Shown one piece after another: positions 1-9,516 of a DNA stretch of 64,000 nt. Position 1 is the stretch's first letter. Each line of letters opens with the position of its first letter. This stretch comes from DAITQM01 sp036832975 (GTDB lineage: Bacteria; Pseudomonadota; Gammaproteobacteria; Xanthomonadales; Wenzhouxiangellaceae), in contig DAITQM010000001.1 in NCBI GenBank assembly GCA_036832975.1, positions 124,001 through 188,000 of the forward strand, read 5' to 3'. Position numbers and translations under genes: made by a program. Below the pieces are notes generated by a model, which searched no databases, was not told the DNA's origin, and saw only the letters and a program-made list of their open reading frames with translations.

Positions 1-1
1 T

Positions 2-268
2 CAGGTGTTTGTGCTGGACGATGCGACACCGCCGCGCGTTCATCTCACCGCCGTCACGATCGGCGCCCGCCAACCAGGGCGTGTCGAAATCGCCAGCGGA
101 TTGGCTGGCGGCGAACGGCTCGTCACGCACGGCGTGCAGCACATCCAAGATGGGATGGCCGTCAGCGTGCGGGCCGAGGATGACGGCGCGCGTGCGTTAT
201 CCGAACTCCTCGATGAGGCCGGAGCGGATGGCGGCCGGCCGGCAGATGCACACGGCAGACGGCCATGA
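2..268 (+). CDS. RND efflux periplasmic adaptor (membrane fusion protein), 3' end only
   Basis: The gene starts before the window, and only about 88 C-terminal residues are visible. They read like the last beta-barrel/membrane-proximal part of HlyD/AcrA-type adaptors (VTIGARQPGRVEIASGL, then GGERLVTHGVQHIQDG). Such adaptors bridge an inner-membrane RND pump to an outer-membrane channel. The stop codon overlaps the start of the downstream permease gene (ATGA), so the two are translationally coupled, which fits an adaptor-pump operon. The last ~25 residues are a non-conserved hydrophilic tail. The family is assigned from this fragment and the neighbour together. Confidence 0.8.
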   Translation, partial: QVFVLDDATPPRVHLTAVTIGARQPGRVEIASGLAGGERLVTHGVQHIQDGMAVSVRAEDDGARALSELLDEAGADGGRPADAHGRRP

Positions 269-3200
269 TTCTGTCCGATCTGTCGGTCACCCGCCCGGTC
301 CTGGCCTCGGTCATCGGCCTGTTGCTGATCGCCTTCGGCGTCGTCTCCTTTCAGCGCCTTTCGCTGCGTGAATATCCCGATATCGACCCGCCGGTGGTGT
401 CGGTCGAGACGGCCTACGTCGGGGCCTCGGCGGCGGTCGTCGAAACGCAGATCACCGAAATCATCGAAGACCGTATTTCCGGCATCGAAGGCATCGAATT
501 CATCGAGTCGGTCAGCGAAGACGGCCAGTCACGGATCACGATCGAGTTCAGTTCGAGTACCGACATCGACGCCGCCGCCAACGATGTCCGCGACCGAGTC
601 GGCGGCATCCTCGACGACCTGCCGCTCGAAGCCGATCCGCCCGAGATCCAGAAAGTGGACAGCAACGCCGACGTCATCATGTGGCTGAATCTGACCAGCG
701 ACCGGATGACCATCGACGAATTGACCGATTATGGCGAACGCTATCTGGTCGACCAATTCTCGGTGCTCGACGGTGTCGCCCGCGTGCGGGTCGGCGGCGG
801 TCATACGCGGGCGATGCGCATCTGGCTCGACCGCAACGAACTGGCGGCCCGGCAATTGACCGTGAACGACGTCGAAAACGCCCTGCGCGCCGAAAATGTC
901 GAATTACCGGCCGGCAGCCTGGAATCGGTGCAGCGCCATTTCACGATCCGCCTCGAAAGGCAGTTTCGCCGGCCGGAGGATTTCGCCTCGTTGGTCATCG
1001 CGCGCGGCGCCGAAGGCTATCTCGTTCGGCTCGGCGACGTGGCCCGCGTCGAGATCGGCGCCGTCGAAAACCGGACATTCCTGCGCGGCAACGGCATACC
1101 GATGGTCGGTATCGGCATCGTCAAGCAATCCACTGCCAATACCCTCGCCGTGGCACGCGCCGCGAAAGCCGAAGCGGCGCGCCTCAACCCGACGCTGCCT
1201 GAAGGCATGTCGATCGAGCAGAGCTTCGACACCTCGGTTTTCATCGAAGAAGCGGTCGATGAAGTCTACCGCACGCTGTTGATTGCCATCGCGCTGGTGA
1301 TTTTGGTGATTTATCTGTTCATCGGCCACTGGCGGGCAACGCTGGTTCCGGCGGTGACCGTCCCGGTATCGATCATCGCGACGTTCAGCGCCCTATTGCT
1401 GTTCGATTTCTCGTTGAACATCATCACCCTGCTCGCCCTGGTGCTGGCCATCGGGCTGGTCGTCGACGACGCGATCGTTGTGCTCGAGAACATCCACCGG
1501 CGGATGGACGAGCTGGGCGAGACTCGCCTGGTCGCCGCCTTCCGCGGCACGCGCCAGGTCGGCTTTGCCGTCGTCGCGACGACCATCGTTTTGATTTCGG
1601 TATTCGTACCGATTTCTTTTATCCAAGGCGATATCGGCCGGCTGTTCAGCGAATTCGCCCTGACGCTGGCCGCGGCGGTGGGCTTTTCCAGCGCCGTTGC
1701 GCTCTCGGTTTCACCGATGCTGGCGACCAAGGTCATGCCCCGGACCACGAGCTACGGCCGGCTCGGGGCGCTGGTTGATCGTATTTTTCGCACTCTGCGC
1801 CGCTGTTATGGACAGGCGCTGAGCTTCGCGCTCCGTCATTCGTGGGCGGTGGTGCCACTTTTGTTGTTGCTGTCGCTCGCCGCCTGGGGATTGTTCCGTC
1901 TGCTGCCCACCGAGTACACGCCGCGCGAGGACCGCGGCACTTTTTACGTACTGGTCGAAGGCCCGGAAGGCGCGAGCTTCGATTACCTCAGCGAATACGC
2001 CGGCGAAATCGAACAACGTTTAATGACCTATGTCGAAAGTGGCGAAGTCAACCGGTTGCTGGTCCGCGTCCCGGGCAGTTTCGGAACGATCACGGCATTC
2101 AACAGCGCGCGGATCGTCGTCATGCTCGATGACTGGGGAAAACGGCGTCCGGCCTGGGACATCATGAACGAAATTCGGCGCAAACTGGCCGACCTGCCCG
2201 GCGTCAAAGTCTCGACCGTCATGCGCCAGGGCTTCGGCGGCGGCAGCCGCAAACCGGTACAGTTCGTGCTCGGCGGCGGTACCTACTCTGAACTCGCCGC
2301 CTGGCGCGACACGCTGCTCGCCGCGCTCGCCGCCGACAACCCCGGCCTGATCGATATCGACTGGGATTACAAAGAAACCAAACCGCAATTCAGGATCGTG
2401 CTCGATTACAACCGCGCCGCCGAACTCGGCGTGACGGTCGACGCGATCGGCCGGACGCTGGAAACCATGCTCGGGTCGCGGCGGGTGACGACGTATATCG
2501 ACGACGGCGAAGAATACGACGTCATCCTCGAAGGCGAACGCGATACCCAGCGCAGCCCGGCCAGTCTGGAAAACATCCAGGTCAAGTCGGCGCGTTCGGG
2601 GCGGCTGATCCCGCTGGCCAACCTGGTCAGCATCGAGGAGTTCGCCGATTCGCCGCAATTGAACCGCTACAACCGGGTGCGGGCGATCACAATCGAAGCC
2701 GGGCTCGAACCGAACCTGACGCTGGGACAAGCGCTCGATCATCTCGACGACTTGGCGCGCCGGCACCTGCCGGATCGCGCGCAGATCGATTACAAGGGGG
2801 AATCGCGCGACCTCAAACAATCGGGCAACACGATGTTGTTCGCATTTATATTCGGTCTCATCGTCGTCTACCTGGTGCTCGCCGCGCAGTTCGAAAGCTA
2901 CCTGCACCCGTTCATCATCATGCTGACCGTGCCGCTGGCCATGCTCGGCGCGCTGTTCGGCCTGTGGTTGACCGGGCAGACGCTGAATATTTTCAGCCAA
3001 ATCGGTCTCATTATGCTGGTCGGTCTGGCCGCCAAGAACGGGATTCTGATCGTCGAATTCGCCAATCAGTGTCGCGATAACGGCGAAGAATTCACCGCCG
3101 CGCTATGCCATGCCGCCGACGCCCGCTTGCGGCCGATCGTGATGACCGGTATCACCACCGCCGCCGGTTCCGTACCGCTGGTGCTGTCCGCCGGGGCCGG

Positions 3201-3372
3201 CGCCGAAACCCGCGCCGTGCTCGGCATCGTGATCCTGTTCGGCGTGCTGGCTGCGACGTTTTTCACGCTTTTTGTCGTGCCCGCCGCCTACCACCTGATC
3301 GCCCGCCATAGCGGCTCGCCGGGCGCCGTCAAACGACAGCTCGAAGAAGAAATGGCGGCGACCAAGGGATGA
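265..3372 (+). CDS. RND multidrug efflux permease (AcrB/MexB-type, HAE-1 like)
   Basis: This 1035-residue inner-membrane proton/drug antiporter has the usual AcrB length and the expected topology: one N-terminal membrane helix, a large periplasmic loop, a central helix bundle, a second periplasmic loop and a C-terminal bundle. The proton-relay residues are visible. An Asp-Asp pair sits in GLVVDDAIVVLE (about residues 401-402), a Lys in GLAAKNGILIVEF (about 924), and a Thr in GITTAAGSVPLV. The DD/K pattern fits hydrophobic/amphiphilic drug exporters rather than heavy-metal RND pumps. Its start overlaps the adaptor stop. No outer-membrane channel gene follows, since the next gene is convergent, so it probably uses a TolC-like protein encoded elsewhere. 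The substrate cannot be told from sequence. Confidence 0.93.
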   Translation: MILSDLSVTRPVLASVIGLLLIAFGVVSFQRLSLREYPDIDPPVVSVETAYVGASAAVVETQITEIIEDRISGIEGIEFIESVSEDGQSRITIEFSSSTDIDAAANDVRDRVGGILDDLPLEADPPEIQKVDSNADVIMWLNLTSDRMTIDELTDYGERYLVDQFSVLDGVARVRVGGGHTRAMRIWLDRNELAARQLTVNDVENALRAENVELPAGSLESVQRHFTIRLERQFRRPEDFASLVIARGAEGYLVRLGDVARVEIGAVENRTFLRGNGIPMVGIGIVKQSTANTLAVARAAKAEAARLNPTLPEGMSIEQSFDTSVFIEEAVDEVYRTLLIAIALVILVIYLFIGHWRATLVPAVTVPVSIIATFSALLLFDFSLNIITLLALVLAIGLVVDDAIVVLENIHRRMDELGETRLVAAFRGTRQVGFAVVATTIVLISVFVPISFIQGDIGRLFSEFALTLAAAVGFSSAVALSVSPMLATKVMPRTTSYGRLGALVDRIFRTLRRCYGQALSFALRHSWAVVPLLLLLSLAAWGLFRLLPTEYTPREDRGTFYVLVEGPEGASFDYLSEYAGEIEQRLMTYVESGEVNRLLVRVPGSFGTITAFNSARIVVMLDDWGKRRPAWDIMNEIRRKLADLPGVKVSTVMRQGFGGGSRKPVQFVLGGGTYSELAAWRDTLLAALAADNPGLIDIDWDYKETKPQFRIVLDYNRAAELGVTVDAIGRTLETMLGSRRVTTYIDDGEEYDVILEGERDTQRSPASLENIQVKSARSGRLIPLANLVSIEEFADSPQLNRYNRVRAITIEAGLEPNLTLGQALDHLDDLARRHLPDRAQIDYKGESRDLKQSGNTMLFAFIFGLIVVYLVLAAQFESYLHPFIIMLTVPLAMLGALFGLWLTGQTLNIFSQIGLIMLVGLAAKNGILIVEFANQCRDNGEEFTAALCHAADARLRPIVMTGITTAAGSVPLVLSAGAGAETRAVLGIVILFGVLAATFFTLFVVPAAYHLIARHSGSPGAVKRQLEEEMAATKG

Positions 3373-3428
3373 GGTGGGTTCTCGCTTGCGGGGTTGGGGT
3401 GGGGGCTTCTTTCTTCTACCGCTCCGAA

Positions 3429-4934
3429 TCAGCCTGTCGCTTCGAGCGTGGTGCGCAGGACTTCTTCGAGCGAGGTGACGCCCTCGCGGGCCAGGTGCCA
3501 GCCGTATTCGAACAGGCTCGGACCTTGTTCACGGGCCCGTTTTTCGAGTGCCGCCTCCGGCGCCCGTTGGTGGATCAGCTCGCGCATTTTGTCGTCGATC
3601 GTCACCAGTTCGTACAGGCCGGTGCGGCCGCGGTAGGGGCTGACCTCGTCGGGTAGATCCGCCCGCGGCCGGTGCAAAGTCACGGCCATCGCCATGTGTA
3701 CGCCGTATTTTTCCAACTCGTCGATGCTCGCCTGCCATGGTTCGCTGTATTCGGCATCGAGCTTGCGCACCAGGCGTTGGGCGAGGATGCCGATCAGGCT
3801 GGAGGACAGCAAAAAAGGCTCGACCCCCATATCCACCAAGCGGGTCACGGCGCCGACGGCGCTATTGGTGTGCAGCGTGGAGAGCACCAGGTGGCCGGTG
3901 AGCGAGGCCTGGACGGCGATTTCAGCGGTCTCCAGGTCGCGAATCTCACCGACCATCACGATATCCGGATCCTGGCGCAGGATGGCGCGCAGACCGCGGG
4001 CGAAAGTCAACTCGACTTTTGGATTGACCTGGGTCTGAGCGATGCCCGGCAGGTCGTATTCGATCGGATCCTCGACGGTCATGATGTTGCGGCTCTGCTC
4101 GTTCAACCGGCTGAGCATCGCGTACAGCGTCGTGGTCTTGCCCGAACCGGTCGGCCCGGTAACGAGCAGGATGCCGTGCGGCCGGCGGATCAGGCGTTCA
4201 ACCCTTTTTAGGGTTTTCGGCTCCATGCCAAGTTCGGTCAGGTCGAGCCGGCCGCCCTGCTTGTCGAGCAGGCGCAGCACGACGCGCTCGCCGTGGCCGC
4301 TGGGCAGCGTCGAAACCCGGACGTCCACCGGCCGGCCGCCGATGCGCAAGGTAATGCGGCCGTCCTGCGGTACGCGCTTTTCGGCGATATCGAGGCGGGC
4401 CATCACCTTGACACGCGAAATCAACAACGGCGCCAAGGCGGCGGGCGGCGTCATCACCTGGCGCAACACGCCGTCGACGCGGAAGCGCACCGCCAGGTGC
4501 TGTTCGTAGGGCTCGATATGAATGTCGGAAGCGCCTTCCTTGACGGCCTGAAACAACAGGGCGTTGAGCAGGCGGATGATCGGTGCATCATCGGCCAGTT
4601 CGAGCAGGTCGTCCGGTTCGCCGAGATCCTCGGCCAGGCGCTTGAGGTCTTGTTCCTCGTCGAGGTCGGCCACCGCCCGGTGAGCACTTTCCTCACCTTG
4701 GGCATAGTGCCGTTCGAGCAGGCGATTGTAGACTTCGGGGTCGGCCTGTTCGATATCGAGCGGCGCACCGAGGTAGCGGCGCATCTCATTGATGGCCGCC
4801 AGGTTCGGCGGGTTACGGACGATCAATTGCGCCCGGCCGTCCTCCAGCCAACCGGCGAGCAGCACGCCGTGGCGCCGGGCATGGGCATAGCCGGGTCGTT
4901 CGGGCCGATATTCGCCGCGCTCGTCACTCGCCAT
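3429..4934 (-). CDS. gspE: Type II secretion ATPase GspE, lacking the tetracysteine zinc motif
   Basis: This 501-residue cytoplasmic ATPase powers pseudopilus assembly in type II secretion. Visible in order: an N1E-like domain, the ASDIHIEPYE box (about 135-144), Walker A GPTGSGKTTT (about 260-269), an Asp box, Walker B DPDIVMVGEIRD (about 322-333) and the His box LSTLHTN. The region that normally carries CxxC...CxxC between QRLVR and YRGRTGLYEL (about 390-437) has no cysteine at all, although its length is kept. The gene overlaps the end of gspD by 11 bp and is the last gene of rhlB-gspC-gspD-gspE. gspF and later genes are not next to it. PilB is an alternative, but adjacency to gspC and gspD makes GspE much more likely. 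Confidence 0.93.
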   Translation of the reverse strand: MASDERGEYRPERPGYAHARRHGVLLAGWLEDGRAQLIVRNPPNLAAINEMRRYLGAPLDIEQADPEVYNRLLERHYAQGEESAHRAVADLDEEQDLKRLAEDLGEPDDLLELADDAPIIRLLNALLFQAVKEGASDIHIEPYEQHLAVRFRVDGVLRQVMTPPAALAPLLISRVKVMARLDIAEKRVPQDGRITLRIGGRPVDVRVSTLPSGHGERVVLRLLDKQGGRLDLTELGMEPKTLKRVERLIRRPHGILLVTGPTGSGKTTTLYAMLSRLNEQSRNIMTVEDPIEYDLPGIAQTQVNPKVELTFARGLRAILRQDPDIVMVGEIRDLETAEIAVQASLTGHLVLSTLHTNSAVGAVTRLVDMGVEPFLLSSSLIGILAQRLVRKLDAEYSEPWQASIDELEKYGVHMAMAVTLHRPRADLPDEVSPYRGRTGLYELVTIDDKMRELIHQRAPEAALEKRAREQGPSLFEYGWHLAREGVTSLEEVLRTTLEATG

Positions 4935-6879
4935 CGGCGCCCGGTGCGGGAAGTTGCAGGTAGTCGTACAGCTCGGGCAGCAGCGGCATTTCCTCGTCGC
5001 GCACGATGCTCTGCTTGTTTTCGCGCTTCTGCAATTGTTGGGCGCGGATGAAATCGTACTTGCCGGCGCTCAAGCTCTGGGCCAGCGCCTGGTCCTTCAG
5101 AATCTGCGGCCTGATAAAGACCATCAGGTTGCGTTTGACGTGCGCCGTGCGGCGAAACTTGAACGCTTCGCCGAGAATTGGGATGGCGCTCAGGCCGGGC
5201 ACCCGGTCAATGCTCTCTTGCAGATCCTCGGTGGTCAGCCCGCCGAGCACCAGGATCGCCTTGTCGGGGACCATCACGGTGGTCGTCAACGTCCGCTTGT
5301 TGGTGATCAGATCGACCGCGCCGGTCACCGGCGACAGGCTGCTCACTTCCTGGCTGATGGTCATGATCACCGCGTCGCCCTCGTTGATCTTCGGGGTCAC
5401 GGTGAGTTTGATGCCGACTTCCTCGCGGTTGATGGTCTGAAACGGATTGACCTGCCCTTCCCCGGTATCGACGCCGGTGTTCGTGAACTGGCCGCTGATA
5501 AACGGGATTTCCTGACCGACCTGGATCGTCGCCTCCTGGTTGTCGAGAGTCACCACCGACGGCGTCGACAGTATGTTGGTATCGACGTCGGAGCGCAAGG
5601 CGCGGAGCACGGCGCCGAGTTGCAGGACGTCGGTGCCGAAGATATTGGTCGTCCCGTCGAGATAGCCGATGTTCAGGCCGGCACCGGGGATCGCGCCGGT
5701 TGGATTGACGGCGAGGTTCAGGATATTGTTGCCACCCGAACCGAAACTGGTGCCACCGATAAAGCCCGAATCGATACCGATCACGTTGCCCGCCTCGTCG
5801 AAGATCGGGTCGAGGGTGCTGGTGGTCTGCCACTGGATGCCGAGTTCGCGCGAGGTGTCGACCGCGACCTCGGCGATGATCGCCTCGACGTGGACCTGGG
5901 CGCGCGGGATGTCGAGGCTGCGAATGACGCTCTGCAGGCTCCGAAAATCGGCGGCCGAAGCGGTGATGACCAGCGAATTGGTTGCGGCGTGCGCCTGGAT
6001 GCGCACCGCCTGGCGCGGCGCATCGCCGGACTTGGCGTCGCCCGCCTCGCTGACCGCGCTCAAGATGCCGACCAGCGTTTCGGCGTCGGCGTAGTTGAGG
6101 TGCACGACCTGCGTCGCGCCGGCTTCGCCGAGCGGCGTGTCGAGGTGGGCGATCAAGGTTCTCAGCCGGATGCGGTTCGCCGGATCGCCGCTCAACAGGA
6201 TCGAATTGGTACGTTCGTCGGCGACCACCGGTTCGCCGCCCTGGGCTTGTTGCGGGTTCAGCATTTGCAGCGTGCGGACGACCTCGGCGGCGCTGGCGTT
6301 CTGCAACGCGATCACCTCGATGCCCTGGTCCTGGGCGCGGTCGATGCGCTGGATGATGCCCTCGATGCGGGCGATATTACCGGCCCGGTCGGCGAGCAGC
6401 AGGCTGTTGCTCGCGCTGTGTGCCGCCAGGTGCGACTGCTGCGGCAGCAGCGGGCGGACAAGCGTCACCATTTCCTGGGCATCGACGAAACGCAGCGGAA
6501 TGACCTTGGTCACCAGTTCGCTGGGATCGATCGCCTCGACGGTTTTTCCGTCGCGGTCCTGGCGCGCCACGACGTCGGGCACGACGCGCACCGTGTCGCC
6601 GTCGGTGACGGCGATGAAGCCCTGCACCCGAAGAATACTCTGAAACAGATCGTAGATTCCGGCCTCGTCCATCGGCTGGGACGAGATCACCGTCACTTTA
6701 CCTTGGACGCGCGGATCGACGATGAACGTCCGGCCGGTGATTTCGGCGACGGTCGCGATCAACGTCTGGATTTCGGCGTCCTTGAGGTTGAGAACGTGCT
6801 GCTGCGCCACCGCCAGCGACAACCAACCGGCCGCGAGTAACGCCCCCGGCAGCCTGAGCCGATGCAATCGTGTTTTCAT
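4924..6879 (-). CDS. gspD: Type II secretion outer-membrane secretin GspD
   Basis: This 651-residue secretin forms the outer-membrane channel of the type II system. It has an N-terminal signal peptide (hydrophobic core LPGALLAAGWLSLAVA, cut after AVAQ or nearby). The N0 domain (VLNLKDAEIQTLIATVAEIT) follows, then repeated N1-N3 domains with the SNSLLLADRAGNI, TNSILLSGDPANR and TNSLVITASAADF signatures. The C-terminal secretin domain contains VPGLSAIPILGEAFKFR, the classical secretin signature region, and ends in an S-domain-like tail. It is transcribed with gspC (72-bp gap) and gspE (overlap). No pilotin gene is visible nearby. Confidence 0.96.
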   Translation of the reverse strand: MKTRLHRLRLPGALLAAGWLSLAVAQQHVLNLKDAEIQTLIATVAEITGRTFIVDPRVQGKVTVISSQPMDEAGIYDLFQSILRVQGFIAVTDGDTVRVVPDVVARQDRDGKTVEAIDPSELVTKVIPLRFVDAQEMVTLVRPLLPQQSHLAAHSASNSLLLADRAGNIARIEGIIQRIDRAQDQGIEVIALQNASAAEVVRTLQMLNPQQAQGGEPVVADERTNSILLSGDPANRIRLRTLIAHLDTPLGEAGATQVVHLNYADAETLVGILSAVSEAGDAKSGDAPRQAVRIQAHAATNSLVITASAADFRSLQSVIRSLDIPRAQVHVEAIIAEVAVDTSRELGIQWQTTSTLDPIFDEAGNVIGIDSGFIGGTSFGSGGNNILNLAVNPTGAIPGAGLNIGYLDGTTNIFGTDVLQLGAVLRALRSDVDTNILSTPSVVTLDNQEATIQVGQEIPFISGQFTNTGVDTGEGQVNPFQTINREEVGIKLTVTPKINEGDAVIMTISQEVSSLSPVTGAVDLITNKRTLTTTVMVPDKAILVLGGLTTEDLQESIDRVPGLSAIPILGEAFKFRRTAHVKRNLMVFIRPQILKDQALAQSLSAGKYDFIRAQQLQKRENKQSIVRDEEMPLLPELYDYLQLPAPGADGE

Positions 6880-6952
6880 GATTTCACTTCTTAAAATAAT
6901 CGATGGACCCTATTGTCCCGGACCGCGCCGGAACACCCCGCCGCTGTGCCGC

Positions 6953-7876
6953 TCAGTTTGCCGGTTGCAGAGCGCGCAGACGCTCCATGTCCGGCCGGAG
7001 CACCAATTGCCGTTCACCGCGGCGCACAGTGAGCGACAGCGCCTCGCCGCCCTGAATCTGCTGAAACAACCCCAAGGCCTCGGCCGGATTGGTCAGCGTC
7101 CGGCCGTTGACCTGTTCGACGATATCGTTCGCTTCGAGCCCCAGTTCCGAGAACAAGCGCGTATCGCGGCCGGGAAACACCCTGAACCCACCGCCGGCCA
7201 CCGGCATGACCTGAATCTGGTTGGCCAGTTGCGCGGCGTCCATGCGGATGCCCGGCATCAAATTGGGCAGCGCCGCCGTGATTGTCAGCGGGGCGGTTGT
7301 TTTGCCCGCCGCCGTCCCGGAGGCCGCTCCCCCGGTGCCCGGCGATGTCGTGAAGGCGCTGTTGCCGCCGGTCCGGGAACCGGCGGCGAGCGCCGAATCG
7401 CGCTCCAGGCGCAGCGTTTCGCGCCGCCCGCCGCGTTCCAACACCACCTGATCGGGGCGGATCGCCACCACCTGCGCCCCGCCGGGGACCTCCTGGCCGA
7501 TGCGATAAACCGCTTCGCCGCCGCGGTCATCGGCGATCAGGGCGTATCCGTCGGTCCCGTCCGGCGCCGCCACGATACCACGCAAGCGCAAGGCGAGCGG
7601 CGTTTCGGGTAAATCGAGCGTTTCGAATAACGGCGCCGCCGGTGCCGACTTGCCGAACAGGTGCCACGTCGCGAGCGATTCCCGACCCGTAGCACCCTCG
7701 TCACCGGCCGGCAACGGAATCGGCGGTGCGCTCGGGACATAAGGCGCATCGAGCGCGAGCAGCGCCAGGCGTGCCGTTTGGACCACCAGCGCCGCGCCGG
7801 CGACCCAGGTCAGGAACGACAAGGTGTAACGTGCAGGGTCGCCGCCGGCCGGCCACAGCCGGGCAGACAACATCAT
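6953..7876 (-). CDS. gspC: Type II secretion inner-membrane protein GspC with PDZ domain
   Basis: This 307-residue bitopic protein links the secretin to the inner-membrane platform. A single N-terminal membrane helix (about residues 20-45, YTLSFLTWVAGAALVVQTARLA in part) is followed by the homology region (LALRLRGIVAAPDG...AVYRIGQEVPGGAQV...VVLERGGRRETLRLE). A Gly/Ala/Thr-rich linker comes next, then a C-terminal PDZ domain (FRVFPGRDTRLFSELGLEANDIVEQVNGRTL). The presence of PDZ rather than a coiled coil is typical of GspC in many gammaproteobacteria. Its ATG overlaps the rhlB stop (ATGA), so it is coupled to the helicase gene. Confidence 0.93.
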   Translation of the reverse strand: MMLSARLWPAGGDPARYTLSFLTWVAGAALVVQTARLALLALDAPYVPSAPPIPLPAGDEGATGRESLATWHLFGKSAPAAPLFETLDLPETPLALRLRGIVAAPDGTDGYALIADDRGGEAVYRIGQEVPGGAQVVAIRPDQVVLERGGRRETLRLERDSALAAGSRTGGNSAFTTSPGTGGAASGTAAGKTTAPLTITAALPNLMPGIRMDAAQLANQIQVMPVAGGGFRVFPGRDTRLFSELGLEANDIVEQVNGRTLTNPAEALGLFQQIQGGEALSLTVRRGERQLVLRPDMERLRALQPAN

Positions 7877-9162
7877 CGCGGCCCGCTCCGCCGCCGGCGC
7901 TGGGGCCGGCGCCCACCCGGCCGCGGCGGACCGGACGGCGCCGCGGGCGCCTCGAGTATCGGCAGCGCCGCCGGATCGTATTGCCCGACCGGCAGCGGAT
8001 GTCCGATGTATTCCTCGATTTCCGGCAAATGAAAGGCATAGCGCTCGCAGGCGAAACTGATCGCCCGGCCGCTCGCCCCCAGTCGCGCCGTGCGACCGAT
8101 GCGGTGCACGTAATCGGGCGCATCCTGCGGCAGGTCGAAATTGATGACGTGCGTCACGTCGGGAATGTGCAGACCGCGGGCCGCGACGTCGGTGGCGACC
8201 AGCACGCTGATTTCCCCCTGGTGGAAGCGGCTGAGCAATTTCAGGCGTTTGTGTTGCGGCACGTCGCCGGAAAGCAGGGCCACCGTGAACCCATTGGCGG
8301 CCAGCAGGTCGGCGACGCGCGACGCGGCGTGGCGGGTGTTTACGAAGACGATCGCGTGGAACTCGCCGGCCTCGCGCAGGAGGTTGACCAGCAGCCGGTA
8401 CTTGTCGGTGTCGGCTGGGTAATAGACCGTCTCGACGATATTACGAGCGGTGATTTCCTGGTCCTCGAAGCGCACCAGGTCCGGCTCGTTCATATGCTCG
8501 TAGGCCAGCTCGAGCACGCGCCAGCCAAGCGTCGCCGAAAACATCATGCTCTGCCGGCGGTCGGGCGGCGGCAGGCGGCGCAGCAGGAAGCGGATATCCT
8601 TGATGAACCCGAGGTCGAACATCCGGTCGGCCTCGTCGAGGACCAGCACTTCGACCCGTTTCAGATTGAATACCCGCTGCTGGAAATAATCGATCAAACG
8701 GCCCGGTGTGCCGATCAGAATATCGACGCCGGCCTCGATCGTCCGTCTCTGCTTGTCGTAATCGACGCCGCCGAACGCCAGGCCAAGGCGCAACCCGGTA
8801 TCGGCGCCGAGCGCCTCGGCATCGCGGTGGATCTGCACCGCCAACTCCCGGGTCGGTGCCAGAATCAGCGCCCGCGGCTGGCCGCCGGTCTGTGTGGGGC
8901 GGGTCAGCAGGCGGTCCATGATCGCCAGCAAAAAGGCCGCCGTTTTACCGGTGCCGGTCCGCGCCTGGCCGGCCACGTCGCGACCGGCCAGTGCCCGCGG
9001 CAGGGCCTTGGCCTGGATCGGCGTGCAGCGTTCGAAACCGACGGTCCGCAGGTTGGCCAGCAAAGCGGGGTTGAGCGGCAGCGCGCTGAACGGCAGATCG
9101 CTGAGCGCCGCCTCGGCGGCTTCGCCGCGCTCGTGCAGCACGGCCTCAGGAGACGGTATCAT
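7873..9162 (-). CDS. rhlB: DEAD-box RNA helicase, RhlB-like
   Basis: This 429-residue ATP-dependent RNA helicase is likely a degradosome partner. In order it shows the Q motif (FERCTPIQ, about 43-50), motif I ARTGTGKT (67-74), PTREL (103-107), GTPGR, DEAD (176-179), SAT (209-211), the helicase C motif ATDVAARGLHIPDV and HRIGRTARLG. The ending LPEIEEYIGHPLPV resembles RhlB, and a short Arg/Pro-rich tail follows. The open frame extends upstream to 9381, but that stretch is unconserved and overlaps the region before the tRNA, so the ATG at 9162 (MIPSPEAVL) is chosen. Its gene leads the gspCDE operon, an unusual linkage for RhlB. Confidence 0.92.
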   Translation of the reverse strand: MIPSPEAVLHERGEAAEAALSDLPFSALPLNPALLANLRTVGFERCTPIQAKALPRALAGRDVAGQARTGTGKTAAFLLAIMDRLLTRPTQTGGQPRALILAPTRELAVQIHRDAEALGADTGLRLGLAFGGVDYDKQRRTIEAGVDILIGTPGRLIDYFQQRVFNLKRVEVLVLDEADRMFDLGFIKDIRFLLRRLPPPDRRQSMMFSATLGWRVLELAYEHMNEPDLVRFEDQEITARNIVETVYYPADTDKYRLLVNLLREAGEFHAIVFVNTRHAASRVADLLAANGFTVALLSGDVPQHKRLKLLSRFHQGEISVLVATDVAARGLHIPDVTHVINFDLPQDAPDYVHRIGRTARLGASGRAISFACERYAFHLPEIEEYIGHPLPVGQYDPAALPILEAPAAPSGPPRPGGRRPQRRRRSGPR

Positions 9163-9325
9163 CGCCGCCCCAAACCGGCGAAGCGTCCGCCCGGTGGGCT
9201 GAATAAAATAGGTAAAAGCACAATCTGCGAAGTGTAACAGACCCGCCCCCGAAAAGCAGAATCCACAACCCCCGCGCGCCCCGCCGGCAGCCGTTCGCCG
9301 GCCGGGCACAAAGTCCAAGCGGGAC

Positions 9326-9354
9326 TTGACGCCGCCCCCGGCTGCCGCGACAAT
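9326..9354 (+). promoter_or_regulatory. Putative sigma70 promoter of tRNA-Asn
   Basis: TTGACG at 9326-9331 and GACAAT at 9349-9354 are separated by 17 bp. Transcription would start near 9361, about 28 bp before the tRNA. The site lies in the intergenic region between the divergent rhlB and tRNA genes. This is a match by eye to consensus only. Confidence 0.5.
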
Positions 9355-9388
9355 ACACCCCCCGCAGCGGCGGATCGGCACTCCCAGT

Positions 9389-9465
9389 TCCCGGGTAGCT
9401 CAGTTGGTTAGAGCGGGTGACTGTTAATCACTAGGTCGGGGGTTCAAGTCCCTCCCCGGGAGCCA
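9389..9465 (+). tRNA. tRNA-Asn (anticodon GTT)
   Basis: This is a complete 77-nt cloverleaf. The acceptor stem TCCCGGG (9389-9395) pairs with CCCGGGA (9455-9461). The D arm is GCTCAGTTGGTTAGAGC, the anticodon loop is CTGTTAA with GTT, and the T arm is GGGGGTTCAAGTCCCTC-like. The discriminator is G and CCA is encoded. The anticodon reads Asn codons AAC/AAU. It stands alone; the multi-hairpin repeat follows within about 50 bp. Confidence 0.97.
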
Positions 9466-9516
9466 TATCACCCAAGCGTCGTCCTCTGTAAAGAAAACTC
9501 CTTTTCATTCAGAGTT

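Noticed and set aside
4954..6840. 628-codon open frame on the plus strand opposite gspD
   Set aside because: It is the antisense shadow of a clear secretin gene in GC-rich DNA. Its composition (Asp/Arg/His/Gln-rich, no family) is typical of such shadows.
9163..9381. N-terminal extension of RhlB up to 9381
   Set aside because: The 73 extra residues are Gly/Arg/Cys-rich and unlike any RhlB, and they reach almost to the divergent tRNA gene. The ATG at 9162 gives the normal N-terminus.
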